NCBI GenBank assembly: GCA_017432325.1
Contig: JAFRJJ010000081.1
Coordinates: 27,292-91,291, forward strand
Reading direction: 5' to 3'
DNA from: Solobacterium sp.
GTDB lineage: Bacteria; Bacillota_I; Bacilli_A; Erysipelotrichales; Erysipelotrichaceae
Length of the DNA stretch: 64,000 nt
Shown here: one piece after another, positions 35,098 through 43,441 of the stretch
How the letters are laid out: every line of letters starts with the position of its first letter
Position numbering within the stretch: position 1 is the first letter of the stretch
Position numbers and translations under genes: made by a program
Notes under the pieces: generated by a model
Told to the model about the DNA's origin: nothing
The model's input: the letters and a program-made list of their open reading frames with translations, nothing else
Databases searched by the model: none

Positions 35098-35126
35098 ATT
35101 CTAATTGAGTGACTGCATGAAAGCAA
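35098..35126 (-). promoter_or_regulatory. Promoter for the MATE gene
   Basis: On the minus strand TTGCTT, a 17-base spacer and TAGAAT. The transcript would start near 35091, giving a leader of about 67 bases. Confidence 0.5.
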
Positions 35127-35175
35127 GAGAAAAGCATTTATTTATGCAGCGTCATTAAGTTAAGACTTTCAGATG

Positions 35176-35215
35176 CAAAAAAGAAGTGTATTTCGGGAAA
35201 AACCGAATCACTTCC
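35176..35215 (-). terminator. Rho-independent terminator for the 35277 gene
   Basis: On the minus strand GAAGTGATTCGG pairs with CCGAAATACACTTC (small bulge), followed by TTTTTT. It separates the GT2 gene from the MATE gene. Confidence 0.7.
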
Positions 35216-35276
35216 TTGTTATTTTGCCATAACAGCACATCCATATCCGGACGTAATCCCGATCACCTGCCGTATG

Positions 35277-36200
35277 TCAGTCGAAGTTTTTCCGTTCCTG
35301 GATCACATACTGCGGTGTGTGATTGATGCTGATATAGATCCTTCCGACATATTCTCCGATCATTCCCAGCATGAGCAGTATCATTCCGCCGATCAGGGTA
35401 GTGACAGACATCAAACTGGCCCATCCTGCTGAGATCTCGGGATGAAGCAGTTTATGGATCACGGCATATAACGTCATGATAAAGCCCAGAAAAGCGATCA
35501 GGGCACCGATCAGCGTGGAGAATCTGAGCGGCTTGACAGAGAATGAAGTGAAGCCATTCACCCACAAACCGAGCAGTTTCTTCAAAGTATACTGTGATGT
35601 GCCGAATTCCCTGCTCCGGTGATGAACATCTACGTTGGCAATGTTGTCCGTCGCGGACAGCAGCAGGCCTCTGATATACGGATACGGATTGGTATACTGG
35701 GTGATCTGGTCGATGATGAACCGCTTCGCAATGAAGTAGCTGCCCACATACAGTTCCTTTGGTTTGCTGAGCATCTCGATCTCCATGATGTCGTTGACCT
35801 TGGAACCGATGTTGCGCCAGGATTCATGCTTTTTGTTAGGATAATGAGCGATCACGACATCATATCCTTCGTTCAGCTTATTGATCAGCTTGTCGACTTC
35901 ATTCGCGGGATTCTGCCCGTCATCATCCAACGAAATGACATAATCCCCTGTTGACGCTTTATATCCGCACAGACATGCCGCATCCTGTCCGGAATTCTTC
36001 GCGAGAGAGATCGCCCGGATATTCGGCTGGTCTGCCAGTCCGAAAATGACTTCTTTTGTATTGTCTTTTGAATGATCATTGACGAGAATGATCTCATATT
36101 CTGTTTCCTGCATCTCCAGCATCTTATCCTGGATCTCCTTGACAACATGGGAGATCGACAGGGAGGAGTTATAGCAGGGAATGACAAATGAATATTTCAT
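35277..36200 (-). CDS. Polyprenyl-phosphate glycosyltransferase, GtrB/DPM1-like GT2
   Basis: A 307-residue GT2 with two C-terminal membrane segments. Motifs: SFVIPCYNSSLSISHVVKEI, VNDHSKDNT, LAKNSGQDAACLCGY and SLDDDGQNPANEVDKLI, a variant of the DADLQDPP metal site (D-D-D instead of D-A-D). Hydrophobic spans lie at about residues 230-255 and 265-290, followed by GEYVGRIYISINHTPQYVI. Family role: sugar transfer to undecaprenyl phosphate. It stands alone on the minus strand with its own promoter (36231-36239), GGAGG site and terminator. The membrane partner could be any of the polytopic proteins at 19.5, 21.8, 26.5 or 29.2 kb. Confidence 0.83.
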   Translation of the reverse strand: MKYSFVIPCYNSSLSISHVVKEIQDKMLEMQETEYEIILVNDHSKDNTKEVIFGLADQPNIRAISLAKNSGQDAACLCGYKASTGDYVISLDDDGQNPANEVDKLINKLNEGYDVVIAHYPNKKHESWRNIGSKVNDIMEIEMLSKPKELYVGSYFIAKRFIIDQITQYTNPYPYIRGLLLSATDNIANVDVHHRSREFGTSQYTLKKLLGLWVNGFTSFSVKPLRFSTLIGALIAFLGFIMTLYAVIHKLLHPEISAGWASLMSVTTLIGGMILLMLGMIGEYVGRIYISINHTPQYVIQERKNFD

Positions 36201-36230
36201 CGTTGATTGCCTCCGGACATAATCGAAGAA

Positions 36231-36239
36231 AGTATACCA
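36231..36239 (-). promoter_or_regulatory. Extended -10 promoter for the 35277-36200 gene
   Basis: The minus strand reads TGGTATACT, 30 bases upstream of the start; the leader contains GGAGG 10 bases before ATG. Confidence 0.6.
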
Positions 36240-36266
36240 TAATCCAAAGTGTAATTTTGGTAGTGA

Positions 36267-36295
36267 TTGATGAAAAGGGCATCTTTTGATATATT
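36267..36295 (+). promoter_or_regulatory. Promoter giving a leaderless transcript of the HAD gene
   Basis: TTGATG, a 17-base spacer, and TATATT preceded by TGA. The predicted transcription start, 7 bases after the hexamer, is the A of the ATG at 36302. Confidence 0.7.
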
Positions 36296-36301
36296 TTCAC
36301 T

Positions 36302-36865
36302 ATGGATGTATATGACTTTGACAATACGATATACCGCGGGGATTCCACTGCGGATTTTATCTTATACTGCTATCTGCACAGACCGAAAAGTCTGCTGAGC
36401 CTGCCCAGGACTGCAGTCTGCGGTCTCCTTTATGTTCTGCGCCTGATGCCGAAACTGACATTCAAGCAGAACCTCTATCACATGTTCGTTTATATCGATG
36501 ATATGGAGCCTTTTGTGGCTCAGTTTATAGATTCACATACAGATCACATCAAAGAATGGTATAACAGACAGCAGAAAGACGACGATGTCGTCATTTCGGC
36601 GTCGCCTGAATTTGTGATCGTTCCGTTCTGCAGGAAGATCGGCATCAGCACAGCCATGGCAAGCAGGGTCGATATGCATACCGGAAAATATGACGGGATC
36701 AACTGTCATGGCGAAGAAAAAGTGAAGAGATTTTATGAACGGTTCCCGGAAGGAACCATTGATTCGTTCTACTCTGATTCATACAGTGATTCACCGCTGG
36801 CGCGTCTTGCAGAGAAGGCATTCCTGGTAAAAGGTGATCAGCTTCTCCCGTGGGGTAAAAAATGA
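36302..36865 (+). CDS. HAD-superfamily phosphatase (phosphoserine-phosphatase-like)
   Basis: A 187-residue protein opening with MDVYDFDNTIYRGDS, HAD motif I (DxDxT) with D5 as nucleophile. VVISASPEFV is motif II, K144 or so in GEEKVKRF is motif III, and FYSDSYSDSPLA is motif IV. The cap is helical (HAD-IB type). No ribosome site precedes the ATG and the promoter places the mRNA 5' end at the start codon, so it appears leaderless. It overlaps the second MBOAT gene as ATGA. A role in dephosphorylating a glycan intermediate, perhaps a phosphorylated lipid or sugar, is inferred only from context. Confidence 0.8.
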   Translation: MDVYDFDNTIYRGDSTADFILYCYLHRPKSLLSLPRTAVCGLLYVLRLMPKLTFKQNLYHMFVYIDDMEPFVAQFIDSHTDHIKEWYNRQQKDDDVVISASPEFVIVPFCRKIGISTAMASRVDMHTGKYDGINCHGEEKVKRFYERFPEGTIDSFYSDSYSDSPLARLAEKAFLVKGDQLLPWGKK

Positions 36866-38247
36866 GTATTCTGTCGTTTGAATATCTTGGACTGGTAGGG
36901 ATCAGCAGCCTTGTGCTGTGGATCTTTCATCATGTTTCGGTCAGGAAATATGCGGTCGCCCTTTGCAATATCGCTTTTCTGTATTTACTGCGCGCGGATC
37001 TGACAGGCTACCTGTATGCGGCGGGACTGACTGCCGTCACCTGGCTGTTCGGTTTCCTGCTGCAGAAAAAGAAGAGCCTTCTGCTGCTCATACCCGGCGT
37101 GCTCCTGCCGATAGGAGGCCTCTGCTGGTTCAAGTATGCCGGCTATTTTATAAATGTCCCGGTCATCATGCCCCTCGGCCTGTCTTTCTATACCTTCAAG
37201 GCAGTCAGTTATATCGCTGATGTTTACAAAGGCAAAGCCGCCGACAGGGATCCGGTGCTTGTGTTTGATTATATCTGTTTCTTCCCGGCATTCTCCGCCG
37301 GACCGATCCACCGCAGTGAACCGTTCTTCCAGCAGCTGGAAGAAACCTTTGTATTTGACTACAGGGACCAGAAAAACGGCTGTATCCAGGCAGGACTCGG
37401 CCTGTTTGAAAAGCTCGTCCTGGCGGACGCGCTGTCCAATTATGTCAGTCTGTTCATGAACAGGGAACTGACAGGCTGGTATACATTGATCGGTGTCCTG
37501 CTGTATGCCTTTCAGATATATGTTGATTTTGACGCATATTCCAATACTGCGATCGGCGCTGCCAGGATGATGGGTATCCATCTGGAACGCAATTTCCATA
37601 CTCCATATCTTGCCAACAGCGTCAGGGAATTCTGGAGAAGATGGCATATGAGTCTCAGCAGATGGCTGAGAGACTACATATACATTCCTCTGGGCGGCTC
37701 CAGAAAAGGTCTTTTCAGAAAATGGATCAATACGATCATTGTGTTCCTTTTGTCCGGTTTATGGCACGGATCGACGATCATGTTCGTCATATGGGGACTG
37801 GGACACGGCCTTGTCAGTGTGCTGGAAGATATGCTCCGTCAGCTGACAGGAGCGGATAAACCTGTCAGCAGGATACTTTATATTCCGGAAATGATCCTGA
37901 ATTTTCTGATCGTTTCTTTCCTCTGGATCTTTTTCCGTTCCGCTTCGATCGAAGAAGCATACATGGTCATCCGGTCAATGCTTCAGTGTTTCTCGGTTCC
38001 GCTGTCTTCGTTCAGCTGTGAACTTGTCGGGATCACTGTGACGGAATGCTGGTGGATCCTGTGTATGATAGTGATGATCATCGTCACGGATATCATGCGT
38101 TATTTCACGGATATGATCGAATTGATCGCGAACTGCCCGTTCATCGTACGCTGGGCAGTCTATATCTGCGTCATGGTGATTGCCATGATCTTCGGCGTCT
38201 ACGGCCCGGGATACGATCCCAAAGATTTTATCTACGTAACATTCTGA
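36862..38247 (+). CDS. MBOAT-family O-acyltransferase 2
   Basis: A 461-residue polytopic AlgI-like protein. Motifs: LGLSFYTFKAVSYIADVYKG, FFPAFSAGPIHR, EFWRRWHMSLSRWLRDYIYIPLGGSRKG and SGLWHGSTIMFVIWGLGHG with the conserved His. It starts in an ATGA overlap with the HAD gene and is followed after 10 bases by an SGNH partner. It is homologous to MBOAT 1 at 23615 but clearly diverged, so the two pairs probably acylate different positions or polymers. Confidence 0.9.
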   Translation: MSILSFEYLGLVGISSLVLWIFHHVSVRKYAVALCNIAFLYLLRADLTGYLYAAGLTAVTWLFGFLLQKKKSLLLLIPGVLLPIGGLCWFKYAGYFINVPVIMPLGLSFYTFKAVSYIADVYKGKAADRDPVLVFDYICFFPAFSAGPIHRSEPFFQQLEETFVFDYRDQKNGCIQAGLGLFEKLVLADALSNYVSLFMNRELTGWYTLIGVLLYAFQIYVDFDAYSNTAIGAARMMGIHLERNFHTPYLANSVREFWRRWHMSLSRWLRDYIYIPLGGSRKGLFRKWINTIIVFLLSGLWHGSTIMFVIWGLGHGLVSVLEDMLRQLTGADKPVSRILYIPEMILNFLIVSFLWIFFRSASIEEAYMVIRSMLQCFSVPLSSFSCELVGITVTECWWILCMIVMIIVTDIMRYFTDMIELIANCPFIVRWAVYICVMVIAMIFGVYGPGYDPKDFIYVTF

Positions 38248-38257
38248 GAGGCGGATG

Positions 38258-39721
38258 ATGAAAAAGGTAATGATCAATACATTGCAGATCATTCTGAAGG
38301 CAGCACTGGCTGTCTGCCTTTTCGTGTGCGCGTGGTATTTCCTGACGCCGTATTTCAGAACGGAACACAATGCGGAAGGTGACGGCTTCCGGAATCTGCC
38401 AGAGCATACGATCGATGTGATCGCGCTTGGAAGTTCCCATATCCAGTATGCGTTTGATCCTGCCGTCTTTTATACGGAAACAGGATATTACAGCTATGTC
38501 ATGGGATCACAGTGCCAGCCGATGTCCATGACTTACCATATGCTTGAAGAAGTGCTTAAGACACAGTCACCGGAGGCTGCGGTCATCGATGTGTTCACGC
38601 TGCTGCCGGCAAGCGAGGTATGTTATGCGGATGGCAACTTCTATGTTGCGATCGATGAGATGACCGGAAAGAACAGACTTGAAGCGGCAGATGACATCGA
38701 TAATCCGGACCTGGTCAGGCAGTACAAGTATGACTTTCTGATGAATCACGGAAACTGGAAGAACATGGATGTGACAGATCCCGGCAGTATCCTGAATTAC
38801 AAAAAGAAACTGGATGAATATATCAACTTCGAACTGGGATATGTCAGGCAGGAACCGCATATCTATACACCAACCCCGCTGGTCGTATATACAGCTGATC
38901 AGAAGGTGGAACTGTCGGAAAAGGAAAAGTCCGGGCTGGACCGTGTGATCGGCCTTTGCGCAGAGAACGGGATCACGCCTGTCTTTGTCAAGACACCGTG
39001 CATCCTGGACCAGGAAAACACCAACAAGCTGCAGGCGATATGGGATTATCTCGATACGAAAAAAGTCAGGCATATCGACTATCTGCAGAAGGCGGAAGAG
39101 CTGAATTGGTACATGAACATGGACGGTGATACATGGCACAACAACAGCTGGGGTGCCGAGATCATCACCAAGGACCTGGCTGCCTATACAAAAGAAAACA
39201 GACTTGTCAAACAGCATGCTGTAAATGAGGAAATGGAAGAGCTGTGCAGGAATGCCATGCTGATCACGGTCAAATCGCTGATGAGCATGTATAACATCGA
39301 TATCTACCGTCTGCTGGAGGAAGCTTCCAAGTATCCCTGCGCAGTGGCATTCAGGTATCTGGGCAGTCCGGAAACAAGCATTACCGAAAGGGAACTGAAA
39401 CTGTTCAGGGGCATCGGTATCACAAGGGATTTTGTGAATAACCCCTATGACGATTATTATGCATTTGTGATCAACGGTGAACTGGTGCAGGAAAGCAATG
39501 AAGCGTTTGCTGTGCAGTACAGCGGTTCCGAGGTCGCCATGACCTACACCGGCATCAAGATCGACGGTGTCGATTATGATACGGAACCCGGGGAACTGGA
39601 GATCTATTTCATGGCACAGAATCTGGGCTGGCTCAATGCCATTGGCATCAATCATGCGACCCAATGGTTCTGGGAACTGAGCTGTGAGGGTTTTGATTGC
39701 CCTGTGTACTGCGGATGGTAA
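38258..39721 (+). CDS. SGNH/AlgJ-like partner of MBOAT 2 with C-terminal ILEI/FAM3-like domain
   Basis: A 487-residue protein; ATG 38258 is 6 bases after GAGAGG, while ATG 38255 is too close. One N-terminal membrane segment (about 7-25) anchors it outside. SGNH block I is DVIALGSSHIQYAF; block V is DGDTWHNNSWGAEII, with the D-x-x-H pair intact, unlike the SGNH protein at 25033. The last ~145 residues (from about 340) align with the extra domain of 25033-26511 and 21785-23602: IYRLLEEASKYPCAVAF, then ITERELKLFRGIGI and TGIKIDGVDY. Likely role: final acyl transfer to exported glycan, with the C-terminal domain perhaps binding it. Confidence 0.78.
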   Translation: MKKVMINTLQIILKAALAVCLFVCAWYFLTPYFRTEHNAEGDGFRNLPEHTIDVIALGSSHIQYAFDPAVFYTETGYYSYVMGSQCQPMSMTYHMLEEVLKTQSPEAAVIDVFTLLPASEVCYADGNFYVAIDEMTGKNRLEAADDIDNPDLVRQYKYDFLMNHGNWKNMDVTDPGSILNYKKKLDEYINFELGYVRQEPHIYTPTPLVVYTADQKVELSEKEKSGLDRVIGLCAENGITPVFVKTPCILDQENTNKLQAIWDYLDTKKVRHIDYLQKAEELNWYMNMDGDTWHNNSWGAEIITKDLAAYTKENRLVKQHAVNEEMEELCRNAMLITVKSLMSMYNIDIYRLLEEASKYPCAVAFRYLGSPETSITERELKLFRGIGITRDFVNNPYDDYYAFVINGELVQESNEAFAVQYSGSEVAMTYTGIKIDGVDYDTEPGELEIYFMAQNLGWLNAIGINHATQWFWELSCEGFDCPVYCGW

Positions 39722-39723
39722 TT

Positions 39724-39732
39724 TGGTATACT
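39724..39732 (+). promoter_or_regulatory. Extended -10 promoter
   Basis: TGGTATACT, 15 bases before the ATG at 39748; AAGGTGA lies in between, so the leader is about 9 bases. Confidence 0.6.
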
Positions 39733-39747
39733 GTCATAAGGTGAATT

Positions 39748-40710
39748 ATGGACAAGAAAGTCAGTGTTGTAATACCTGTATATAACGTGGAACGGTATCT
39801 GAAGGAATGCCTGGACAGCGTCGTGAACCAGACATACGGGAATCTTGAGATCCTGGCGGTCAATGACGGTTCGAAGGACGGTTCCAAAGACATCCTGGAT
39901 GCCTATGCTCTGCAGGATCCCAGGATCACTGTCCTGGACAAGCCCAACGGCGGGCTGAGCGATGCGAGGAACTATGGCATGGATCACATGACCGGTGAAT
40001 ATGCCGCGTTCATTGACAGCGACGATGTCATTGATGTGAATATGATCGAACACCTGCTGGAAGCCGCGGAAAAGACGGGCAGTGAGATCGCTGTCAGCGA
40101 TATGGAATATTTTTACGAGGACGGACGCACTGAATATTCGGACGGCGGGCAGTTCACGTGTACCAATGTCCGGAAATCACCGGAACTGATCGCGATCAAC
40201 AACAGTGCCTGCAACAAGCTGTTCCGCGCGGAACTGTTCCGTGATGTCAGGTTCCCGAAGGGACTGTGGTATGAAGATCTTGCGACGATACCGGTCCTGC
40301 TCTATAAAGCGGAATCTGTCGTCAAGGTCAATGAACCCCTGTACCGTTACCGTCAGCGCAGCGGATCGATCGCGCACAGTGCGGACCGCAGGATCTTTGA
40401 TATCTATACGGCGCTGGATACGGTCAGGGATTATGTCAGGGCAAACGGAAACGAACCGGAAGTCCTTTCCGCGATCCATTCCCTGTATGCGGTGCACGGA
40501 CTGGAACTGACGACTTTGAGGATCCGGGATTTCGATGACAGATCGATCAGGAAGGATTACCTGGCCGAAAACATGAAACGGCTGGCTGCGTCCTGCCCGG
40601 ATTATATGAAGGATCCGAAAGTGAAAAAAGCAGGCTGGAAGAAAAAGATGATCTTCGGCCTATTGAATATGAAGAAATACGACATGGTGCTGAAACTGTA
40701 TGACCGATAA
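39748..40710 (+). CDS. GT2 family glycosyltransferase
   Basis: A 320-residue GT2 with VSVVIPVYNVERYLKECLDS, VNDGSKDGS, KPNGGLSDARNYG and FIDSDDVIDVNM (DxD near residue 93). It belongs to the same subgroup as the enzymes at 52993 and 55052, which share KxNGGLSDARN and a similar C-terminal half (WYEDL...TIPV). The end overlaps the next GT4 gene by 11 bases. It likely adds a galactose- or glucose-type residue, but the sugar cannot be read from sequence. Confidence 0.88.
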   Translation: MDKKVSVVIPVYNVERYLKECLDSVVNQTYGNLEILAVNDGSKDGSKDILDAYALQDPRITVLDKPNGGLSDARNYGMDHMTGEYAAFIDSDDVIDVNMIEHLLEAAEKTGSEIAVSDMEYFYEDGRTEYSDGGQFTCTNVRKSPELIAINNSACNKLFRAELFRDVRFPKGLWYEDLATIPVLLYKAESVVKVNEPLYRYRQRSGSIAHSADRRIFDIYTALDTVRDYVRANGNEPEVLSAIHSLYAVHGLELTTLRIRDFDDRSIRKDYLAENMKRLAASCPDYMKDPKVKKAGWKKKMIFGLLNMKKYDMVLKLYDR

Positions 40711-41860
40711 AAAACGGATATTGTTCGTAAACGACGAAATGAGGATGGGCGGTGTTGCCAGGGTGCTGAACACACTGATGGCGGCGCTGCCGAAGGATCG
40801 GTATGACATCGATCTGCTTGTTCTCCATAAAAGAGGGATGCTGCTGGAAAAGGTACCGGAAGGTGTCAGGGTACTCGAGGGCACGCCGTTTTTCAGCGCG
40901 GTCGATCTGTCCCTGGCAGATCTCTGGAAGAAAAAGGATATGCAGGGCATCCATGCCAAATCAAAACTGCTGTTCTATATGAAGTCCGGACTGATCGTGA
41001 AAAAGATCCAGGAAGAGCGAAAAAAGATCCTGGACAGACAGTATGATGTGGAAGTTGCCGCGAAGGAAGGCTTCTGTACGATCTTTACGGCTTATGGCGA
41101 TTCTAAGAGAAAGATCAACTGGGTGCTGACGGATTATAGTGTCTGCAACTATTCGAGCAACCATATGGGTCTGGTCAAGCGCGCGCTACAGAAGATCGAC
41201 CTGAATGTCGCTGACAGCGAACAGGCCCTGATCGCTTATGAGACGGTATTCAGAGTGCGCAACGGCGTTGCCATCCATAACCTGATGGATGTGGACCTGG
41301 TGAAAAACGGGATGAAGGAACCGGTGACCGAGATCAAACATGACGGGCTTCCGAACCTGATCACAGTCGCGCGTTTCCACCCGCAGAAGAGCATCGACCG
41401 TCTGCTCAATGCTTCGAGCAAAGCTGTTTCGGCAGGATACAGGCATCATCTGTACCTGGTCGGCGGCGGCGAGCTGGAAGAAGAACTCAGACAGCAGGTC
41501 AAAGACCTGCAGCTGGAAGATACCGTAACGTTCCTTGGCTACCGTCAGAATCCGTACGGCATGATGGCGGACTGCGACCTGTTCGTGCTGCCCAGCCTGT
41601 ATGAAGGTTTTGCGACGGTCATCAGCGAGAGCCTGATCGCCGGTACGCCTGTACTGACGACGGATGTCAGCGGCGCAAAGGAACAGATCACCGGTCCTGA
41701 GTACGGATGGATCACGGAAAATACACAGGAAGGCCTGGACAAGGGCCTGCTGAACGCACTGAGCGATCCTGCCCGCCTGGCGGAAATGAAGCGGCAGCTG
41801 GAGGGATATGAGTATCCCAATAATCAGATCCTGGAAGAATTCATCAGGGTATTTGGATGA
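40700..41860 (+). CDS. GT4 family glycosyltransferase
   Basis: A 386-residue GT-B enzyme. It opens with RILFVNDEMRMGGVARVLN, has VARFHPQKSIDRLLNA and YLVGGGELEEEL, and the donor-binding segment VLPSLYEGFATVISESLIAGTPVL. Its start lies inside the preceding GT2 gene and the next gene starts 11 bases on, so the GT2, GT4, Wzy and GT2 genes at 39.7-44.4 kb form one operon, a complete assembly and polymerisation set apart from a flippase. Confidence 0.88.
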   Translation: MTDKKRILFVNDEMRMGGVARVLNTLMAALPKDRYDIDLLVLHKRGMLLEKVPEGVRVLEGTPFFSAVDLSLADLWKKKDMQGIHAKSKLLFYMKSGLIVKKIQEERKKILDRQYDVEVAAKEGFCTIFTAYGDSKRKINWVLTDYSVCNYSSNHMGLVKRALQKIDLNVADSEQALIAYETVFRVRNGVAIHNLMDVDLVKNGMKEPVTEIKHDGLPNLITVARFHPQKSIDRLLNASSKAVSAGYRHHLYLVGGGELEEELRQQVKDLQLEDTVTFLGYRQNPYGMMADCDLFVLPSLYEGFATVISESLIAGTPVLTTDVSGAKEQITGPEYGWITENTQEGLDKGLLNALSDPARLAEMKRQLEGYEYPNNQILEEFIRVFG

Positions 41861-41871
41861 AAGGAGGGCAC

Positions 41872-43440
41872 ATGAAGAAACTGTTCAATGAAAAATTACT
41901 GCATATCTGTGTCATCCTCGCGGTTATGCTGCAGCCTCTGATCGATCTGGATTATCTTTGTTATGACTTTCTGAACTCCCTGGGTCTGCCGAGGATCTCA
42001 ACGGTCATCCGTTTCATCGTGCTTCCGGCACTGATCCTCTGGTCGTTCTTCCTGAGGGATAAAAATAAAAAGAAGACCTTTATACTTGCGCTGATCTACG
42101 GCGCCCTGCTGGGCGGATATTTCATCCTGCATTCCAGACAGGCTGCCGCGCTGTACGGAAGGCTGGAACTGACAGAGAACTTCCGGTTCTCCCTGTGGGC
42201 GGAACTGACATATGTGCTGACGCTAGCCGTGCCTTACGGCATCGTCTATCTGTGCTTCAACGAGCACTTCGGTGTGAAGGAGATCCGTGCCATCTGCATC
42301 GGCATTTCTGCGATCATTTCCATACCGATCTTCATCGGCGACCTGTTTGTCTTTGCCAGGAGCACATACTACGGCTATACGGTCGGCAATATCTTCTCCT
42401 GGTTTACCGGGATCTATGAATGGTATCATCCGAGAACACTTGCCTCGAAGTTCTTCTTCAATGAAGGCAATACGATCGGCATCCTGCTGTTCATGGTGCT
42501 GCCGCTGATGTATTACTTTTTCGCCACAGCCGAAACAAAACGCCTGAAGCAGATCATCGGGACACTGATCGTGATCCAGTCCCTCAGCATGCAGATCCTT
42601 GCGACCAGGGTAGCTACCTACGGAGCGATCGTTATACCAGTGCTGTTCCTGGGCCTGAACGTGATCGATCATTTCTTCTTCAAGGATGTTCCCCTGAAGA
42701 GAAATATTGCTGTCCTGTGCATCTGCACGGCACTGCTGTGCGGGGCCATCCTGAACTTCACCCCGGCAATACAGAACCAGAAGGTCGACGCCAAGAACGA
42801 TGTCGAACTGCTGGGCAACCGCATGGCGGAGGAAGGTCTTGCGGCACTTGCCAACAAGCCGGAGAATATGGAACGTTTCTCGGACCAGTGGCGCAACTAC
42901 TACGTATTCATGTTTGAAACATACGGTATCGTTGCCAGATACATCCAGTCCGTTCCTTCCATGTATTACACGGAGTACTACAGCTATCAGTACGATCCTG
43001 AATTCTGGACGGACGTCTGTTTCATGCCGGTCTTTGACAGAGTCAGCGGCAGGCAGATGGAAACGATATTCTTCAATTACAAATACAAACTGCTGACACC
43101 GAAGGAAAAGATCCTCGGTTTCGGCTATTCAACATTCATGAACGGTTCGATCGTCCTGGAACAGGACTTCAAACAGCAGATCTATACGCTCGGCTACGCG
43201 GGTGAAGTGCTGCTGATCCTGCCATGGCTTCTGATATGCCTGTACGGCGCGTACTGCTTCCTGCGCTACAGAAAGCAGATGTTCAATCTGCTGAACGTAT
43301 GCATGGTCATCTCGCTCGGCGCGGGTCTTGGTTCAGCCTGGCTGTCAGGACATATGCTGGACCAGTTTATTACCTCGGTATTCATGGCAATGGTCGTTGC
43401 CTTCCTGCTGAACCAGGTACAGAAAGCGAAGGTGGAATGA
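41872..43440 (+). CDS. O-antigen ligase/Wzy-like polytopic membrane protein 3
   Basis: A 522-residue protein; ATG 41872 follows AAAGGAGGGCAC. About 11-12 hydrophobic segments. The large extracytoplasmic loop (about residues 300-425) is rich in Tyr and ends with LGFGYSTFMNGSIV, the region equivalent to the Wzy-C loop. Unlike the two proteins at 9214 and 12960 it has no extra C-terminal domain. Likely role: polymerisation of lipid-linked repeat units, or ligation. Assignment rests on topology and loop pattern, because Wzy sequences diverge strongly. Confidence 0.72.
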   Translation: MKKLFNEKLLHICVILAVMLQPLIDLDYLCYDFLNSLGLPRISTVIRFIVLPALILWSFFLRDKNKKKTFILALIYGALLGGYFILHSRQAAALYGRLELTENFRFSLWAELTYVLTLAVPYGIVYLCFNEHFGVKEIRAICIGISAIISIPIFIGDLFVFARSTYYGYTVGNIFSWFTGIYEWYHPRTLASKFFFNEGNTIGILLFMVLPLMYYFFATAETKRLKQIIGTLIVIQSLSMQILATRVATYGAIVIPVLFLGLNVIDHFFFKDVPLKRNIAVLCICTALLCGAILNFTPAIQNQKVDAKNDVELLGNRMAEEGLAALANKPENMERFSDQWRNYYVFMFETYGIVARYIQSVPSMYYTEYYSYQYDPEFWTDVCFMPVFDRVSGRQMETIFFNYKYKLLTPKEKILGFGYSTFMNGSIVLEQDFKQQIYTLGYAGEVLLILPWLLICLYGAYCFLRYRKQMFNLLNVCMVISLGAGLGSAWLSGHMLDQFITSVFMAMVVAFLLNQVQKAKVE

Positions 43441-43441
43441 A

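Noticed and set aside
38567..39664. Minus-strand frame of 365 codons opposite SGNH 2
   Set aside because: Long only because of the codon pattern of the real gene; no start signal or domain.
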